Part shown: in pieces, positions 1 to 7,804 of the stretch
Layout of the letters: the number at the start of each line of letters is the position of its first letter
Position numbering within the stretch: the first letter of the stretch is position 1
From: CAZSVI01 sp964610205
GTDB taxonomy: Bacteria > Bacillota > Clostridia > DSM-8532
Assembly: GCA_964610205.1 (NCBI GenBank)
Contig: CAZSVI010000015.1
Coordinates: 1-39,995 of the forward strand
Direction of reading: 5' to 3'
Length of the DNA: 39,995 nt
The notes under the pieces: generated by a model
Seen by the model: only the letters and a program-made list of their open reading frames with translations
Told to the model about the DNA's origin: nothing
Database searches by the model: none
Made by a program: the position numbers and the translations under genes

Positions 1-177
1 AAAACGCATATTCCGGATATTGAAATAGTACTCTGGGATGAAAGGCTCTCTACTGTACAATCAAGACAGACATTGCTGGAGATGGGGATAAAAAGTAAAA
101 ATCATAAGGGAAAAATTGACCAAATAGCTGCTTCAATCATTTTACAAAGTTATATGGACGCAAAAAGATCAATATAA
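1..177 (+). CDS. ruvX: RuvX/YqgF Holliday-junction resolvase-like protein, C-terminal part
   Basis: The first 58 codons of the window read in frame 1 to a TAA at 175-177, and the 5' part lies outside. The fragment carries the typical RuvX ending: a W-D-E-R-L-S-T stretch at about residues 12-18 and a K-I-D-Q-I-A-A segment followed by an I-L-Q-S-Y-M-D helix. The conserved Asp of the I-D-Q segment is one of the RNase-H-fold acidic residues in this family. RuvX is a putative pre-16S rRNA nuclease with a resolvase fold. In many Firmicutes it directly precedes the DUF1292 gene, as here. It is partial only because the window starts inside it; nothing suggests a broken gene. Confidence 0.85.
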   Translation, partial: KTHIPDIEIVLWDERLSTVQSRQTLLEMGIKSKNHKGKIDQIAASIILQSYMDAKRSI

Positions 178-203
178 TTAATTCCATGAAGGAGGATTTA
201 CCT

Positions 204-515
204 ATGTCTGAACATAACTGCCACGAATGTGAGCACAGTCACGATTGTGATGAAAATGACAATATCATTGAACTGACAGGTGAAAATGGAGATATTGTGA
301 AAGTTGAGTATCTGGCTACGATAAAAGTGGAAGACCGGGAATATGCCATTATGAGTCCCTTGGAGGATGAGGAAGACAGTGGTGAAGTTATAATTATGAG
401 AATGGAAGAGGATGGCGAAGAAGATTACCTGGTTAGTATTGATGATGGCGACGAATTGGAAAGGGTTTTTGAAGCTTTCAAAAATGCTGCTTCCGATGAG
501 TTTGATTTTGAGTAG
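204..515 (+). CDS. DUF1292 family acidic protein (YrzB-like)
   Basis: This 103-residue, strongly acidic protein has a short Cys/His-rich N-terminus (H-N-C-H-E-C-E-H-S-H-D-C), then the DUF1292 pattern of an E-L-T-G-E-N-G-D strand, an A-I-M-S-P-L-E-D segment and an acidic hairpin ending near E-R-V-F-E-A-F. The start is ATG 204 because a strong GAAGGAGG site lies at 188-195; an in-frame ATG at 186 would put that site inside the gene. Members of this family usually follow ruvX, as here, and have no established function. The N-terminal Cys/His cluster could bind a metal, but that is inference. Confidence 0.85.
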   Translation: MSEHNCHECEHSHDCDENDNIIELTGENGDIVKVEYLATIKVEDREYAIMSPLEDEEDSGEVIIMRMEEDGEEDYLVSIDDGDELERVFEAFKNAASDEFDFE

Positions 516-611
516 AGCAAAAGACTTATCAATTCGGTTTTCCCACGGAGTATGCATGAGTGCGTTGGAGTGGCGCAATATGGTAACATTGACTCTGAAC
601 GGTAAAAGTTA

Positions 612-641
612 TTGATATTCATGACCTATCGGGTATATTAT
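612..641 (+). promoter_or_regulatory. Candidate sigma-A promoter for the DUF3048 gene
   Basis: TTGATA at 612-617 is followed by TATATT at 634-639 (16-base spacer), or alternatively TATTAT at 636-641 (18-base spacer). Transcription would start near 647, leaving a leader of about 210 bases before the DUF3048 start codon. Confidence 0.4.
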
Positions 642-652
642 ATTTATATAAC

Positions 653-788
653 GAGGAAGGGCTCCCGCCCTACTTCTATAGGTGGCGGGTACCGATTTCC
701 TCTATCAGGCGGTGAGCATATCTCCCGCCTCGATATAACGGTGTGTTGCAATTGCAGGCAATTGCTTCCGTTGTTATAACGATGTGTT
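653..788 (+). other. Structured leader region with nested hairpins and short repeats
   Basis: The 344-base gap 516-859 has no convincing gene. It contains three dyads in a row. The first is a two-part stem: GAGGAA 653-658 with TTCCTC 697-702, enclosing CCCGCC 664-669 with GGCGGG 684-689. The second is AGGCGG 707-712 with CCGCCT 725-730. The third is TATAAC 734-739 with GTTATA 773-778, whose loop holds two copies of the palindrome GCAATTGC (748-755, 758-765). A 14-base unit at 734-747 recurs at 775-788 with one change. The position between a candidate promoter and the next start codon suggests a cis-acting RNA, but I match it to no known riboswitch or leader family. Confidence 0.45.
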
Positions 789-859
789 AATTACTATGCA
801 ATTATTTTAGTTGTAATATTGGTTTTTCAGATTTAAGCATTATTACTTGGGGGTTAGAG

Positions 860-2023
860 ATGAAAAGGTTTAACTTTAATTTTAAGTCCTGGTTTAAGTT
901 CAAGCTGAACAAACGAGGTGTGATACTGCTTATTGTTGCCTTATTAAGCCTGAGCATGGTTACGACCATTATTGTTATTGGTTCTATAAAGTCAAAAAAA
1001 AATGCGGTCCAACAGACAATCGTTTCCTCTGATGAGATAACCCCGGAACCAATACAGGATCCTGAGAATATTGAAAGTGATTCCGGCAGTTCCGGTGATA
1101 GTTCGCCCTCTTCATCTCCAGCGGGCGAAAAAGAAAATGTGTTTATTTATCCGAAGGAAGACTTAAGACCCATCGCGGTAATTATAGATAACGAAGGCGG
1201 AAAAGTGTTACCACAGGGAGGAATTGGACAGGCTCAGATTGTTTATGAAGTGATTACGGAATATGGTATCACCCGTTACATAGCGCTTTTCTGGGATAAT
1301 CTCCCTGATTTGATTGGGCCGGTGAGAAGTCTTCGCCATTATTTCCTTGACTATTTAATGGAATATAACCCCATTTTAACACATGTCGGCTGGAGTGATT
1401 ATGCATATTGGGATTTGCAGAAGTTTGAGATAGATAATATCGATGGTGTTATGAAAGAATCAGGAGGTGTGTTCTGGGATTTAACCCGTGAAAAGGATAA
1501 CTATCATGATACATATACTTCACCTGAACGGTTGAGTAAATACATTGCGGATAATGAGTACAGTCTTCTGAATGATATATCATTACCTATTGAATATCAC
1601 ACCCACGATAAAGATCCTGAAAGTACACAGACAGCGAAAGACATATTTATAAAATACAATACTAACAGTAATTGCGGATATTATTACGATTCAACAGAGA
1701 AAAACTATAAGAGAACCAGACAGGGCCAGTTTCAAACCGACAGGAATACAAAGGAAACCATCCGGGTAAAGAATATTGTTATACAGTATGTGAAAAATGA
1801 ATCCATAGTGGGAGATACTTGCGGCAGACAGGAATTGTATACCACAGGAAGCGGAAAGGGCTATTTTATAACAAATGGACTGGCACAGGAAATTACATGG
1901 GAAAAGAGTTCTCGTACCTCACATACCGAATACCGGGACGCAAAAGGAGACAAAATAAAATTAAATCCAGGCCAGACATGGATTCAGATAGTTCCTCCTG
2001 AAGCGACCGTTAATATCAAATAG
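860..2023 (+). CDS. Membrane-anchored DUF3048 domain protein (YerB-like)
   Basis: This 387-residue protein has a basic N-terminus and one hydrophobic segment at about residues 20-42, then a Ser/Pro/Glu-rich low-complexity linker (about 55-95) and an extracytoplasmic DUF3048 domain. Recognisable parts of the domain are R-P-I-A-V-I-I-D-N, the Q-A-Q-I-V-Y-E segment, G-P-V-R-S-L-R and the W-S-D-Y-A-Y-W region. There is no lipobox Cys, so the anchor is probably an uncleaved signal segment rather than a lipid, unlike YerB lipoproteins. The start is ATG 860 behind a GGGGGT site. The family is widespread in Firmicutes and its biochemical role is not established. The gene stands alone behind a long structured leader. 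Confidence 0.85.
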   Translation: MKRFNFNFKSWFKFKLNKRGVILLIVALLSLSMVTTIIVIGSIKSKKNAVQQTIVSSDEITPEPIQDPENIESDSGSSGDSSPSSSPAGEKENVFIYPKEDLRPIAVIIDNEGGKVLPQGGIGQAQIVYEVITEYGITRYIALFWDNLPDLIGPVRSLRHYFLDYLMEYNPILTHVGWSDYAYWDLQKFEIDNIDGVMKESGGVFWDLTREKDNYHDTYTSPERLSKYIADNEYSLLNDISLPIEYHTHDKDPESTQTAKDIFIKYNTNSNCGYYYDSTEKNYKRTRQGQFQTDRNTKETIRVKNIVIQYVKNESIVGDTCGRQELYTTGSGKGYFITNGLAQEITWEKSSRTSHTEYRDAKGDKIKLNPGQTWIQIVPPEATVNIK

Positions 2024-2077
2024 GGCCATGTTGGGGAAATTGGTAAAGTTGGTAAAGTCAAAAAATCAGATTGCCTA

Positions 2078-2106
2078 TTTACACGGAAAAATACCTGTGT
2101 TATAAT
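2078..2106 (+). promoter_or_regulatory. Sigma-A promoter of the rplS operon
   Basis: TTTACA (2078-2083), a 17-base spacer and a perfect TATAAT (2101-2106) lie about 90 bases upstream of the rplS start. This is the strongest promoter match in the first 10 kb and fits a highly expressed ribosomal protein gene. Confidence 0.75.
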
Positions 2107-2198
2107 GTTACAGCGTAAATACGGGCGGTCCTCTGCTTGTTTTTCTTTAATAAACATATTATGCAGGCATGAACGTCTATGAGATGGAGGAATTTAAA

Positions 2199-2564
2199 AT
2201 GGATATTATCCATGCGCTGGAAAAAGAAAATATGAAAGAAAACCTTCCCAGATTAATGGTTGGAGATTTTGTTAAAGTTGCCGTTAAGGTAAAGGAAGGA
2301 ACCAGGGAAAGGCTTCAGGTATTTGAAGGATATATTATCGGAATGCACGGCACAGGAATACGTCGTGCCATCACAGTAAGGAGGCTTTCTTTCGGTATTG
2401 GGGTAGAAAGGGTTTTCCCCATTCATTCTCCGAAGGTAGATAATATTGACATTATCAGAAGAGGGAAAGTAAGAAGAGCTAAGCTTTACTATCTGCGCGA
2501 CAGAGTGGGTAAGGCGGCCAGAGTAAAAGAAGACATTAAAGCGAAAAAGAGTAAGAGAAGTTAA
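2199..2564 (+). CDS. rplS: 50S ribosomal protein L19
   Basis: L19 sits at the interface of the ribosomal subunits. The 121-residue product shows the family hallmarks: the G-D-F-V-K-V strand, E-R-L-Q-V-F-E-G-Y-I-I-G, the R-R-L-S-F-G-I-G-V-E-R block, P-I-H-S-P and the basic tail with R-R-G-K-V-R-R-A-K-L-Y-Y-L-R. Start ATG 2199 is preferred because GGAGG lies at 2186-2190; an upstream in-frame ATG at 2169 would add ten residues atypical of L19. It is transcribed from its own promoter and followed at once by a hairpin whose stem overlaps the stop codon. The next gene, rbgA, belongs to the same conserved neighbourhood. Confidence 0.97.
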   Translation: MDIIHALEKENMKENLPRLMVGDFVKVAVKVKEGTRERLQVFEGYIIGMHGTGIRRAITVRRLSFGIGVERVFPIHSPKVDNIDIIRRGKVRRAKLYYLRDRVGKAARVKEDIKAKKSKRS

Positions 2565-2591
2565 GAAAGAGGACAAAGCGTCCTCTTTCTT
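2563..2591 (+). terminator. Hairpin terminator or attenuator after rplS
   Basis: A perfect 12-bp stem (2563-2574 with 2580-2591, loop AAAGC) begins on the last two bases of the rplS stop codon and ends in CTTTCTTGGTTTT. The T-run is imperfect, so partial read-through into rbgA is likely; that would give L19 more transcript than the downstream genes. Confidence 0.7.
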
Positions 2592-2617
2592 GGTTTTGGG
2601 AAGACGGAGATGGTTCG

Positions 2618-3484
2618 ATGAATATTCAGTGGTTTCCCGGACATATGGCGAAAACGAGGCGCATGCTTGTTGAAAATATAAAAATGGTTGATGTTGTGAT
2701 TGAGCTTCTGGATGCAAGAATACCAAAAAGCAGCCGGAATCCGGATATTAATGAGTTGACCATGAATAAAAAAAGACTTATTGTTTTAAATAAAAGTGAT
2801 CTGTCGGATATGAAGAAAAACAGATTGTGGGGAAATTGGTTTGACTTACAGGGAATAGACGTAATATATACCAATGCCATGACAGGAGAAGGTATTCGGG
2901 AGCTTAAGTTAAAGATGAAAAACATAATGAAGGAAAAACTTGAAGCCGCAGCTGACAGAGGAAGAAAGACAAGACCTATAAAAACTATGGTTGTTGGCAT
3001 TCCTAATGTCGGAAAATCAGCTTTTATCAATCGAATAGCCGGAAAATCAGCAGCAGTAACAGGGGACAGACCCGGGGTAACCCGGAATAAGCAATGGGTA
3101 CGGATTAATCCGGATATACAGTTGATGGATACTCCGGGAATTTTATGGCCCAGGTTTGATGATCCGGAAACGGGAATGCATCTGGCATTTACAGGGGCTA
3201 TACGGGATGAGATAATGGATTTGCCTGAATTGGCTTCCCATTTGATAGAGAAGTTATCCCAGCTTTATCCCGATAACCTTAAAGAACGGTATAAACTTTC
3301 GGATTTAAAGGGTAAGACAGGGACTGCAATTCTTGAGGAAGCTGGGCGGAGAAGAGGCTGCCTTAGTTCAGGTGGGGAAGTTGACCAATACCGTATATCC
3401 AATATTGTTTTAGATGAATTCCGGGCAGCAAAAATAGGCAGAATAACTTTGGAAACCCCTGAGATGGAAGAAGGAGAAAAATGA
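2618..3484 (+). CDS. rbgA: Ribosome biogenesis GTPase RbgA (YlqF)
   Basis: RbgA is a circularly permuted GTPase needed for late 50S assembly. The 288-residue protein starts with the diagnostic W-F-P-G-H-M and shows the motifs in permuted order: G4 N-K-S-D (58-61), then G1 G-I-P-N-V-G-K-S (127-134), G2 P-G-V-T (152-155) and G3 D-T-P-G (171-174). A C-terminal RNA-binding region follows. The length matches Bacillus YlqF. It lies between rplS and rnhB, the classical Firmicute order, and its TGA is separated from the rnhB TTG start by one base, so the two are probably translationally coupled. Confidence 0.95.
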   Translation: MNIQWFPGHMAKTRRMLVENIKMVDVVIELLDARIPKSSRNPDINELTMNKKRLIVLNKSDLSDMKKNRLWGNWFDLQGIDVIYTNAMTGEGIRELKLKMKNIMKEKLEAAADRGRKTRPIKTMVVGIPNVGKSAFINRIAGKSAAVTGDRPGVTRNKQWVRINPDIQLMDTPGILWPRFDDPETGMHLAFTGAIRDEIMDLPELASHLIEKLSQLYPDNLKERYKLSDLKGKTGTAILEEAGRRRGCLSSGGEVDQYRISNIVLDEFRAAKIGRITLETPEMEEGEK

Positions 3485-3485
3485 T

Positions 3486-4256
3486 TTGAACAGGAAGATG
3501 ACTCTGACTGAAATTAAGGAAAAGGCAGTAAAAATGTCGCTGGAACAGTCAGTCATATGGCTGTGTGACTTGATTCCCGACTACGGTTTATCGGTCGCGA
3601 AACTTGCCGATATATATAGCAGAAAGCTGCATAAATTAGACGAGGAAAGAAAAAGACTGGAACATATGTCCCGGTACGAAATTCTTGCCAGGAATAAGGG
3701 TTTTCTTTATATAGGCGGTATTGATGAAGCCGGCCGCGGCCCCCTGGCAGGTCCGGTTGCGGCAGGTTGTGTAATTCTTCCCGAGGGCTGTTTCATTGAG
3801 CGGCTTAATGATTCAAAAAAGCTTTCCGCTCAGGTACGGGACAAGCTGTTTGATATTATTCGGAAGGAAGCTGTGTCTTATGGCATTGGAATGGTATCTG
3901 TGGAAGAGATAGATGAAATAAATATTCTTAACGCCGCGAAAAAGGCAATGATGACAGCCGTTTCACAATTATCGGTTAAGCCGGATTATCTTATTATTGA
4001 TGCTGTTGAGTTAAATCTTCCGATAGAACAGCTTTCAATCTGCAAGGCAGACAGTTTAAGTATTTCAGTCGCGGCTGCGTCCATTCTGGCCAAAGTGACC
4101 AGGGACAGGTGGATGGAAAAAGCGCATGATAAGTATCCGGAATATGGTTTTAAACTGCATAAGGGCTATGGAACTCAGGTACATATTGATGCAATTCGCA
4201 AATATGGCCTTTGTCCTTTACATAGAAGAAGTTTTACCCGGCAATGGGACGGATGA
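3486..4256 (+). CDS. rnhB: Ribonuclease HII
   Basis: RNase HII cleaves the RNA strand of RNA:DNA hybrids and single ribonucleotides in DNA. Of 256 residues, the first 70 form the helical N-terminal extension typical of Firmicute RnhB. The catalytic core begins with G-I-D-E-A-G-R-G-P (D80, E81) and continues with I-I-D-A (D172) and K-A-D-S-L-S (D189), so the acidic tetrad is present. The start is taken as TTG 3486 because AAGGAG at 3471-3476 is spaced nine bases from it; ATG 3498 lacks a suitably spaced site. It is the third gene of the rplS neighbourhood. Confidence 0.95.
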   Translation: MNRKMTLTEIKEKAVKMSLEQSVIWLCDLIPDYGLSVAKLADIYSRKLHKLDEERKRLEHMSRYEILARNKGFLYIGGIDEAGRGPLAGPVAAGCVILPEGCFIERLNDSKKLSAQVRDKLFDIIRKEAVSYGIGMVSVEEIDEINILNAAKKAMMTAVSQLSVKPDYLIIDAVELNLPIEQLSICKADSLSISVAAASILAKVTRDRWMEKAHDKYPEYGFKLHKGYGTQVHIDAIRKYGLCPLHRRSFTRQWDG

Positions 4257-4262
4257 TGGTAT

Positions 4263-5861
4263 ATGAAAGTTTCCAAGGCTGCTTCGCAGCAGATTCTTCA
4301 GTTTTTATCACAATTTGGCGGTGAATCAATAAAGGTGGGAGATACAATCACAGGCCGTATTGTTTTTGTTGAAGACGGCCTTTTATTGATGCAGCTTCCT
4401 GATGGAAGCAGGATTAATGCCCAGGTTCAGTCCGATGCTAAATATTCGGCAGGTGACATATTAAAGCTGGAGGTTATGGAAGAGAAGCAGGGACAGTATT
4501 TTGTCCGGGAAGTTGTACACAATCCTATTAATTCCTTATCCAATAAAGAAAAAGAAAACCCTGAAATACTTTTAAAATTAATGAACCTGCCGGTGGATAA
4601 AACCCGGTTGGAGATTGTGAAGGCCATTCTTGATATGGGCGCAAGACCTGTGCCTGATATTGTGGAAAAATCAAATCATATTATAACGGGCAAACATGTA
4701 ACTGATCCGAAACAGGCGGTATTTCTTGCTTTTAATGAAATGGGAAATAAAGAAGAATATTTCCCCATGGTTAAACAACTTAAAGAAGGATCCTTCCATT
4801 TCCGGGAGAAGTGGCTTAATCTTACAAATCAATTGAAACAATTGGATAACAATACTATAAACCATATTGCCCGGGAATTTATGATACAGGAGGCATTTCA
4901 GGAACTGGATCTGCCAGCTGCAGAAAAGCAAATCCAGCAACTCATAAATTACGGACAGAATCATTCTGAATCGGTAATTATTCCGGAAAAATCGAATGTA
5001 ATAGTCTTCCTGAAGGATATTCTGCCTGAACTTATAACCTTGCCGGAAGAAACGGTTTCCGGTGAGCACCAGGAAGAAAATTCCCTTAAATTGGCGAAAC
5101 AATATCTTGAAGGGTGGGAAAAACTTTCAAAACCCCAACGGGATGAAGTGGTACTTTTTTTTAAAAATTTTTTACGGCAGGTTAAAGAGAAGTCAGGGGT
5201 TAATGATCAGATGCTTATAGAAGCAAAAACTTCCGAAGTGAGTAAGTATGTTGAAAAAATAATGACTGCTGTATCTTCAAAAATATCCGTGAAATCATCT
5301 GACGCATTCATTCCGAAAGTAGATGAATGGACAGAGGACATCGAAAAAAAATTAATGATTATAAAAGAAGCGGTTGTCAGATATGCCGGAACGGAAAGTC
5401 AAAATTTGCTTCCGGTTGTACGTGAACTGGAGACAGCGCTCCGGTTTTTCCAGGATATAATAAGCTACGAAACCTTCGTCCAGATTCCGCTTGTTCTAAA
5501 AGAAAGTACTTATCAGGGCGAACTGTATGTAATGAAACGAAAAAGAAAAAGAGGCAGGATTGATATTGAGGATTTTTCCCTGTTTTTATCTATTACTACG
5601 CAAAACCTTGGCGTTATGGATATTTTTGTTCATGTAAGGAACAAAAATGTAATGCTTAGGGTGATGATGGAAAACGAAACATTCTATGAACTTGTCACAC
5701 CGGAATATAAACCGCTGTATGAAGCATTAAAGCTTAAAGGGTTTTATTTGTATGATCTGAAGTATTCTTTAAGGGACGAAGGCATAGACATACTTAATGC
5801 AAGTAAAAAAGCGGCTGACATGGCCCCGGAACAAAACAGCAAAATAGACTTTAAAATATGA
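4263..5861 (+). CDS. FliK-like hook-length-control-type protein (YlqG position)
   Basis: This 532-residue soluble protein has a predicted beta domain near the N-terminus (about 20-85, with G-D-T-I-T-G-R and G-D-I-L-K-L-E-V-M), a long helical Glu/Lys/Gln-rich middle and a C-terminal domain at about 417-503. That domain resembles the flagellar hook-length control (FliK) C-terminus, with a strand-rich G-E-L-Y-V-M ... L-G-V-M-D-I-F-V-H-V segment. It has no signal peptide or membrane segment. It starts six bases after rnhB and is followed by an FlhB-C-like gene, the same order as Bacillus ylqG-ylqH. FliK normally acts on the C-terminal domain of FlhB, so the pair may interact, but its role outside flagella is unknown. 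Confidence 0.65.
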   Translation: MKVSKAASQQILQFLSQFGGESIKVGDTITGRIVFVEDGLLLMQLPDGSRINAQVQSDAKYSAGDILKLEVMEEKQGQYFVREVVHNPINSLSNKEKENPEILLKLMNLPVDKTRLEIVKAILDMGARPVPDIVEKSNHIITGKHVTDPKQAVFLAFNEMGNKEEYFPMVKQLKEGSFHFREKWLNLTNQLKQLDNNTINHIAREFMIQEAFQELDLPAAEKQIQQLINYGQNHSESVIIPEKSNVIVFLKDILPELITLPEETVSGEHQEENSLKLAKQYLEGWEKLSKPQRDEVVLFFKNFLRQVKEKSGVNDQMLIEAKTSEVSKYVEKIMTAVSSKISVKSSDAFIPKVDEWTEDIEKKLMIIKEAVVRYAGTESQNLLPVVRELETALRFFQDIISYETFVQIPLVLKESTYQGELYVMKRKRKRGRIDIEDFSLFLSITTQNLGVMDIFVHVRNKNVMLRVMMENETFYELVTPEYKPLYEALKLKGFYLYDLKYSLRDEGIDILNASKKAADMAPEQNSKIDFKI

Positions 5862-5921
5862 CGAAGCCTGTTGTGCTGAACGTTAGGCCGCAAAATGCAA
5901 AATATTGAGGTGAGGGTCATT

Positions 5922-6218
5922 ATGAAGGGAAAGCAAATAAGAAAGGCAGCAGCTTTGTCTTATAATCCGGGCGAGGATGGGGCTCCAAAAGTTATTGCTT
6001 CCGGTAAAGGAATTCTTGCCGAAAAAATACTGGAAAAAGCAAGAGAAGAAAAAATACCCGTATACGAGGATTCCTATCTGGCGGATACCCTTGTAAATCT
6101 GCGGACAGGTTCGGAGATTCCTATGGAATTGTATGAGGTTGTTGCTGAAATCCTCACCTTTATCAGCCGTGTGGACGAATCAGCCGGGAAAAAATACAAA
6201 AAAATGATTGAAAAGTGA
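5922..6218 (+). CDS. ylqH: FlhB C-terminal-domain-like protein (YlqH)
   Basis: This 98-residue protein corresponds only to the cytoplasmic C-terminal domain of the type III export switch FlhB: A-A-L-S-Y near residues 10-14, A-P-K-V-I-A-S-G-K-G (21-30), then a helix, I-P-V-Y-E-D (45-50) and I-P-M-E-L-Y-E-V-V-A-E-I (66-77). The membrane domain is absent. So is the N-P-T-H autocleavage site, which in FlhB lies just before the point where this protein begins. The start is ATG 5922, behind GAGGTGAGG; an ATG at 5895 has no good site. No other flagellar or secretion genes occur in the window. Confidence 0.88.
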   Translation: MKGKQIRKAAALSYNPGEDGAPKVIASGKGILAEKILEKAREEKIPVYEDSYLADTLVNLRTGSEIPMELYEVVAEILTFISRVDESAGKKYKKMIEK

Positions 6219-6356
6219 AGGAAACAATTATCTTTGTTAAACGTTTGAGTCGAGCTGACTTATCCTTTAGGAATGACCAAATAACAAATTCACATTTTTT
6301 GAGCGGTTCATTCCTTAATAGAATTTCATAATAATGTTGAAAGGATTATACTATAT

Positions 6357-6716
6357 ATGGAACGTAAGGAAATTGGGATTCTTGGGGAAAAATATGCTCA
6401 GGAATATCTGAAAAAAAGAGGATATGGAATTCTGGACGCAAATTACAGGGTTGGACGTTTGGGGGAAATTGACCTGATTGCTTATGTTCATGATGGTATA
6501 GCTTTTATTGAAGTAAAAACCCGAACAGGATATATATATGGAACCCCGGCGGAGGCAATTTCGTCTAAAAAACAGAAAACCATACGGCAGGTTGCGGCTT
6601 GTTTTTTAAAAGCTAAAGGTAAGGAAGATATGCCCGTACGGTTTGACGTACTGGAGGTATTGGTTACAAGGGACGGGAGACTGTTAAATATTAATCATTT
6701 GCAGGGAGTGTTTTAA
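6357..6716 (+). CDS. yraN: YraN family (UPF0102) endonuclease-like protein
   Basis: This 119-residue protein shows the full UPF0102 pattern, which belongs to the restriction-endonuclease-like/Holliday-resolvase fold: G-E-K-Y-A-Q-E-Y-L near the N-terminus, G-E-I-D-L-I-A (conserved E and D), I-A-F-I-E-V-K-T-R (the E-x-K pair), an A-I-S-S-K-K-Q helix and a C-terminal R-F-D-V-L-E-V strand. The family is linked by fold to DNA processing; the actual substrate is uncertain. AAAGGA lies about 12 bases before ATG 6357. In Firmicutes the gene commonly follows rnhB and ylqH, as here, after a 138-base gap that includes an imperfect inverted repeat (AGGAATGA ... TCATTCCT). Confidence 0.93.
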   Translation: MERKEIGILGEKYAQEYLKKRGYGILDANYRVGRLGEIDLIAYVHDGIAFIEVKTRTGYIYGTPAEAISSKKQKTIRQVAACFLKAKGKEDMPVRFDVLEVLVTRDGRLLNINHLQGVF

Positions 6717-6759
6717 TCGGGTAATATATAGGTTGAACAAAATAATTGCTATAAGAACC

Positions 6760-6776
6760 TTACCGCTTTGCGGTAA
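6760..6776 (+). terminator. Short hairpin between yraN and the dipeptidase gene
   Basis: TTACCGC and GCGGTAA form a perfect 7-bp stem with a TTT loop, flanked on both sides by AAGAACC-type direct repeats and followed by CTTTT. It may be a weak terminator ending the rplS-yraN region, or only a processing structure. Confidence 0.4.
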
Positions 6777-6833
6777 GAACCTTTTAACGGTGTGATGCAA
6801 CTGCTTCCACAAAAACTTAATCAGGTGAAAGAT

Positions 6834-7763
6834 ATGATTATTGTAGATGCCCATTGCGATACATTGACCTTAGCGGTAACAACAGGGCAAGGCCTGTTGA
6901 ACAACCGCCTTCACTGGGATATCAACAGAGCCATGCAATATGACGGCTTTGTCCAGGTTCTTGCTGTTTTTCAAAACCCGGACAGGATGAAGCCGACTTT
7001 TAAGCGGGCCGTTCATTATATACGGCAAGCACATAGTTTTGAAATAAATATACCGTATTTTTCCTTGTGCCGTAGTTTTGCTGATATTAAAAAAGGACTT
7101 GAAGAGAAAAAAGTTTGCGGATTACTGGCAATAGAAGGCGGAGACGCGCTTGAGGGAAAAACAGAAAACCTGCAACTCTTATATAATATGGGTATACGGT
7201 GTATTACTCTGACATGGAATTATGCCAATGAATTGGGTGATGGAGCCCAGGAAACCAGGCATAGAGGTCTTACCCCATTTGGACGCGGTATTTTAAGAAT
7301 AATGCAGGAAAAAGGAATGATTATAGATATTTCTCATGCCAGTGAGAAAACATTCTGGGATTGTATGGAGGAATGCTCAAAGCCCTTAATTGCATCACAT
7401 TCCAATGCCAGAGCGATTCATGACCATCCAAGAAACCTTTATGACAGTCAGTTACTGGCGGTTGCGGAAAAAGGAGGAGTAATCGGTATTAACTTTTACA
7501 GGGAGTTTATCAGTTCGGCCGGGTCTGTAAATATTTCGTGTCTGGTACGGCATATCGAATATATCTGTGGGCTGGCCGGTGATAATGCCGTGGGTATCGG
7601 AGCAGATTTTGACGGTATGGAAAGCCTGCCCGATTCGGTTTTCGGAGTTCAAAGTCTTGGTTTACTCCTTAATGAGCTGAAAAGGTTGAATTATTCTGAC
7701 TGTACAATCCAAAAAATATATGGAGGCAATTTTCTCCGAGTATTTAATGATGTATTAAAATGA
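6834..7763 (+). CDS. Membrane dipeptidase (peptidase family M19)
   Basis: This 309-residue zinc dipeptidase resembles renal dipeptidase and hydrolyses dipeptides, in bacteria often with L-D or D-D substrates. Metal-binding signatures are D-A-H-C-D-T at the start (H and D), A-I-E-G-G (Glu), I-I-D-I-S-H-A-S (His), S-H-S-N-A-R-A (His) and G-I-G-A-D-F-D-G near the C-terminus (Asp). No signal peptide is visible, so it is probably cytoplasmic. The start is ATG 6834, behind AGGTGAAAG; a GTG at 6792 would prepend 14 unconserved residues. Its stop overlaps a possible ATG of rsmB (ATGA at 7760), so the two genes are probably cotranscribed. Confidence 0.9.
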   Translation: MIIVDAHCDTLTLAVTTGQGLLNNRLHWDINRAMQYDGFVQVLAVFQNPDRMKPTFKRAVHYIRQAHSFEINIPYFSLCRSFADIKKGLEEKKVCGLLAIEGGDALEGKTENLQLLYNMGIRCITLTWNYANELGDGAQETRHRGLTPFGRGILRIMQEKGMIIDISHASEKTFWDCMEECSKPLIASHSNARAIHDHPRNLYDSQLLAVAEKGGVIGINFYREFISSAGSVNISCLVRHIEYICGLAGDNAVGIGADFDGMESLPDSVFGVQSLGLLLNELKRLNYSDCTIQKIYGGNFLRVFNDVLK

Positions 7764-7804
7764 TGAAGGGAATACTAAAGTCATGTATTCCGAGAGGAAC
7801 CGTT

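Noticed and set aside
6784..6807. Copy of the 734-747 repeat (TAACGGTGTG) near the dipeptidase start
   Set aside because: Only about ten bases match exactly and the surrounding hairpin context is different; chance is likely.
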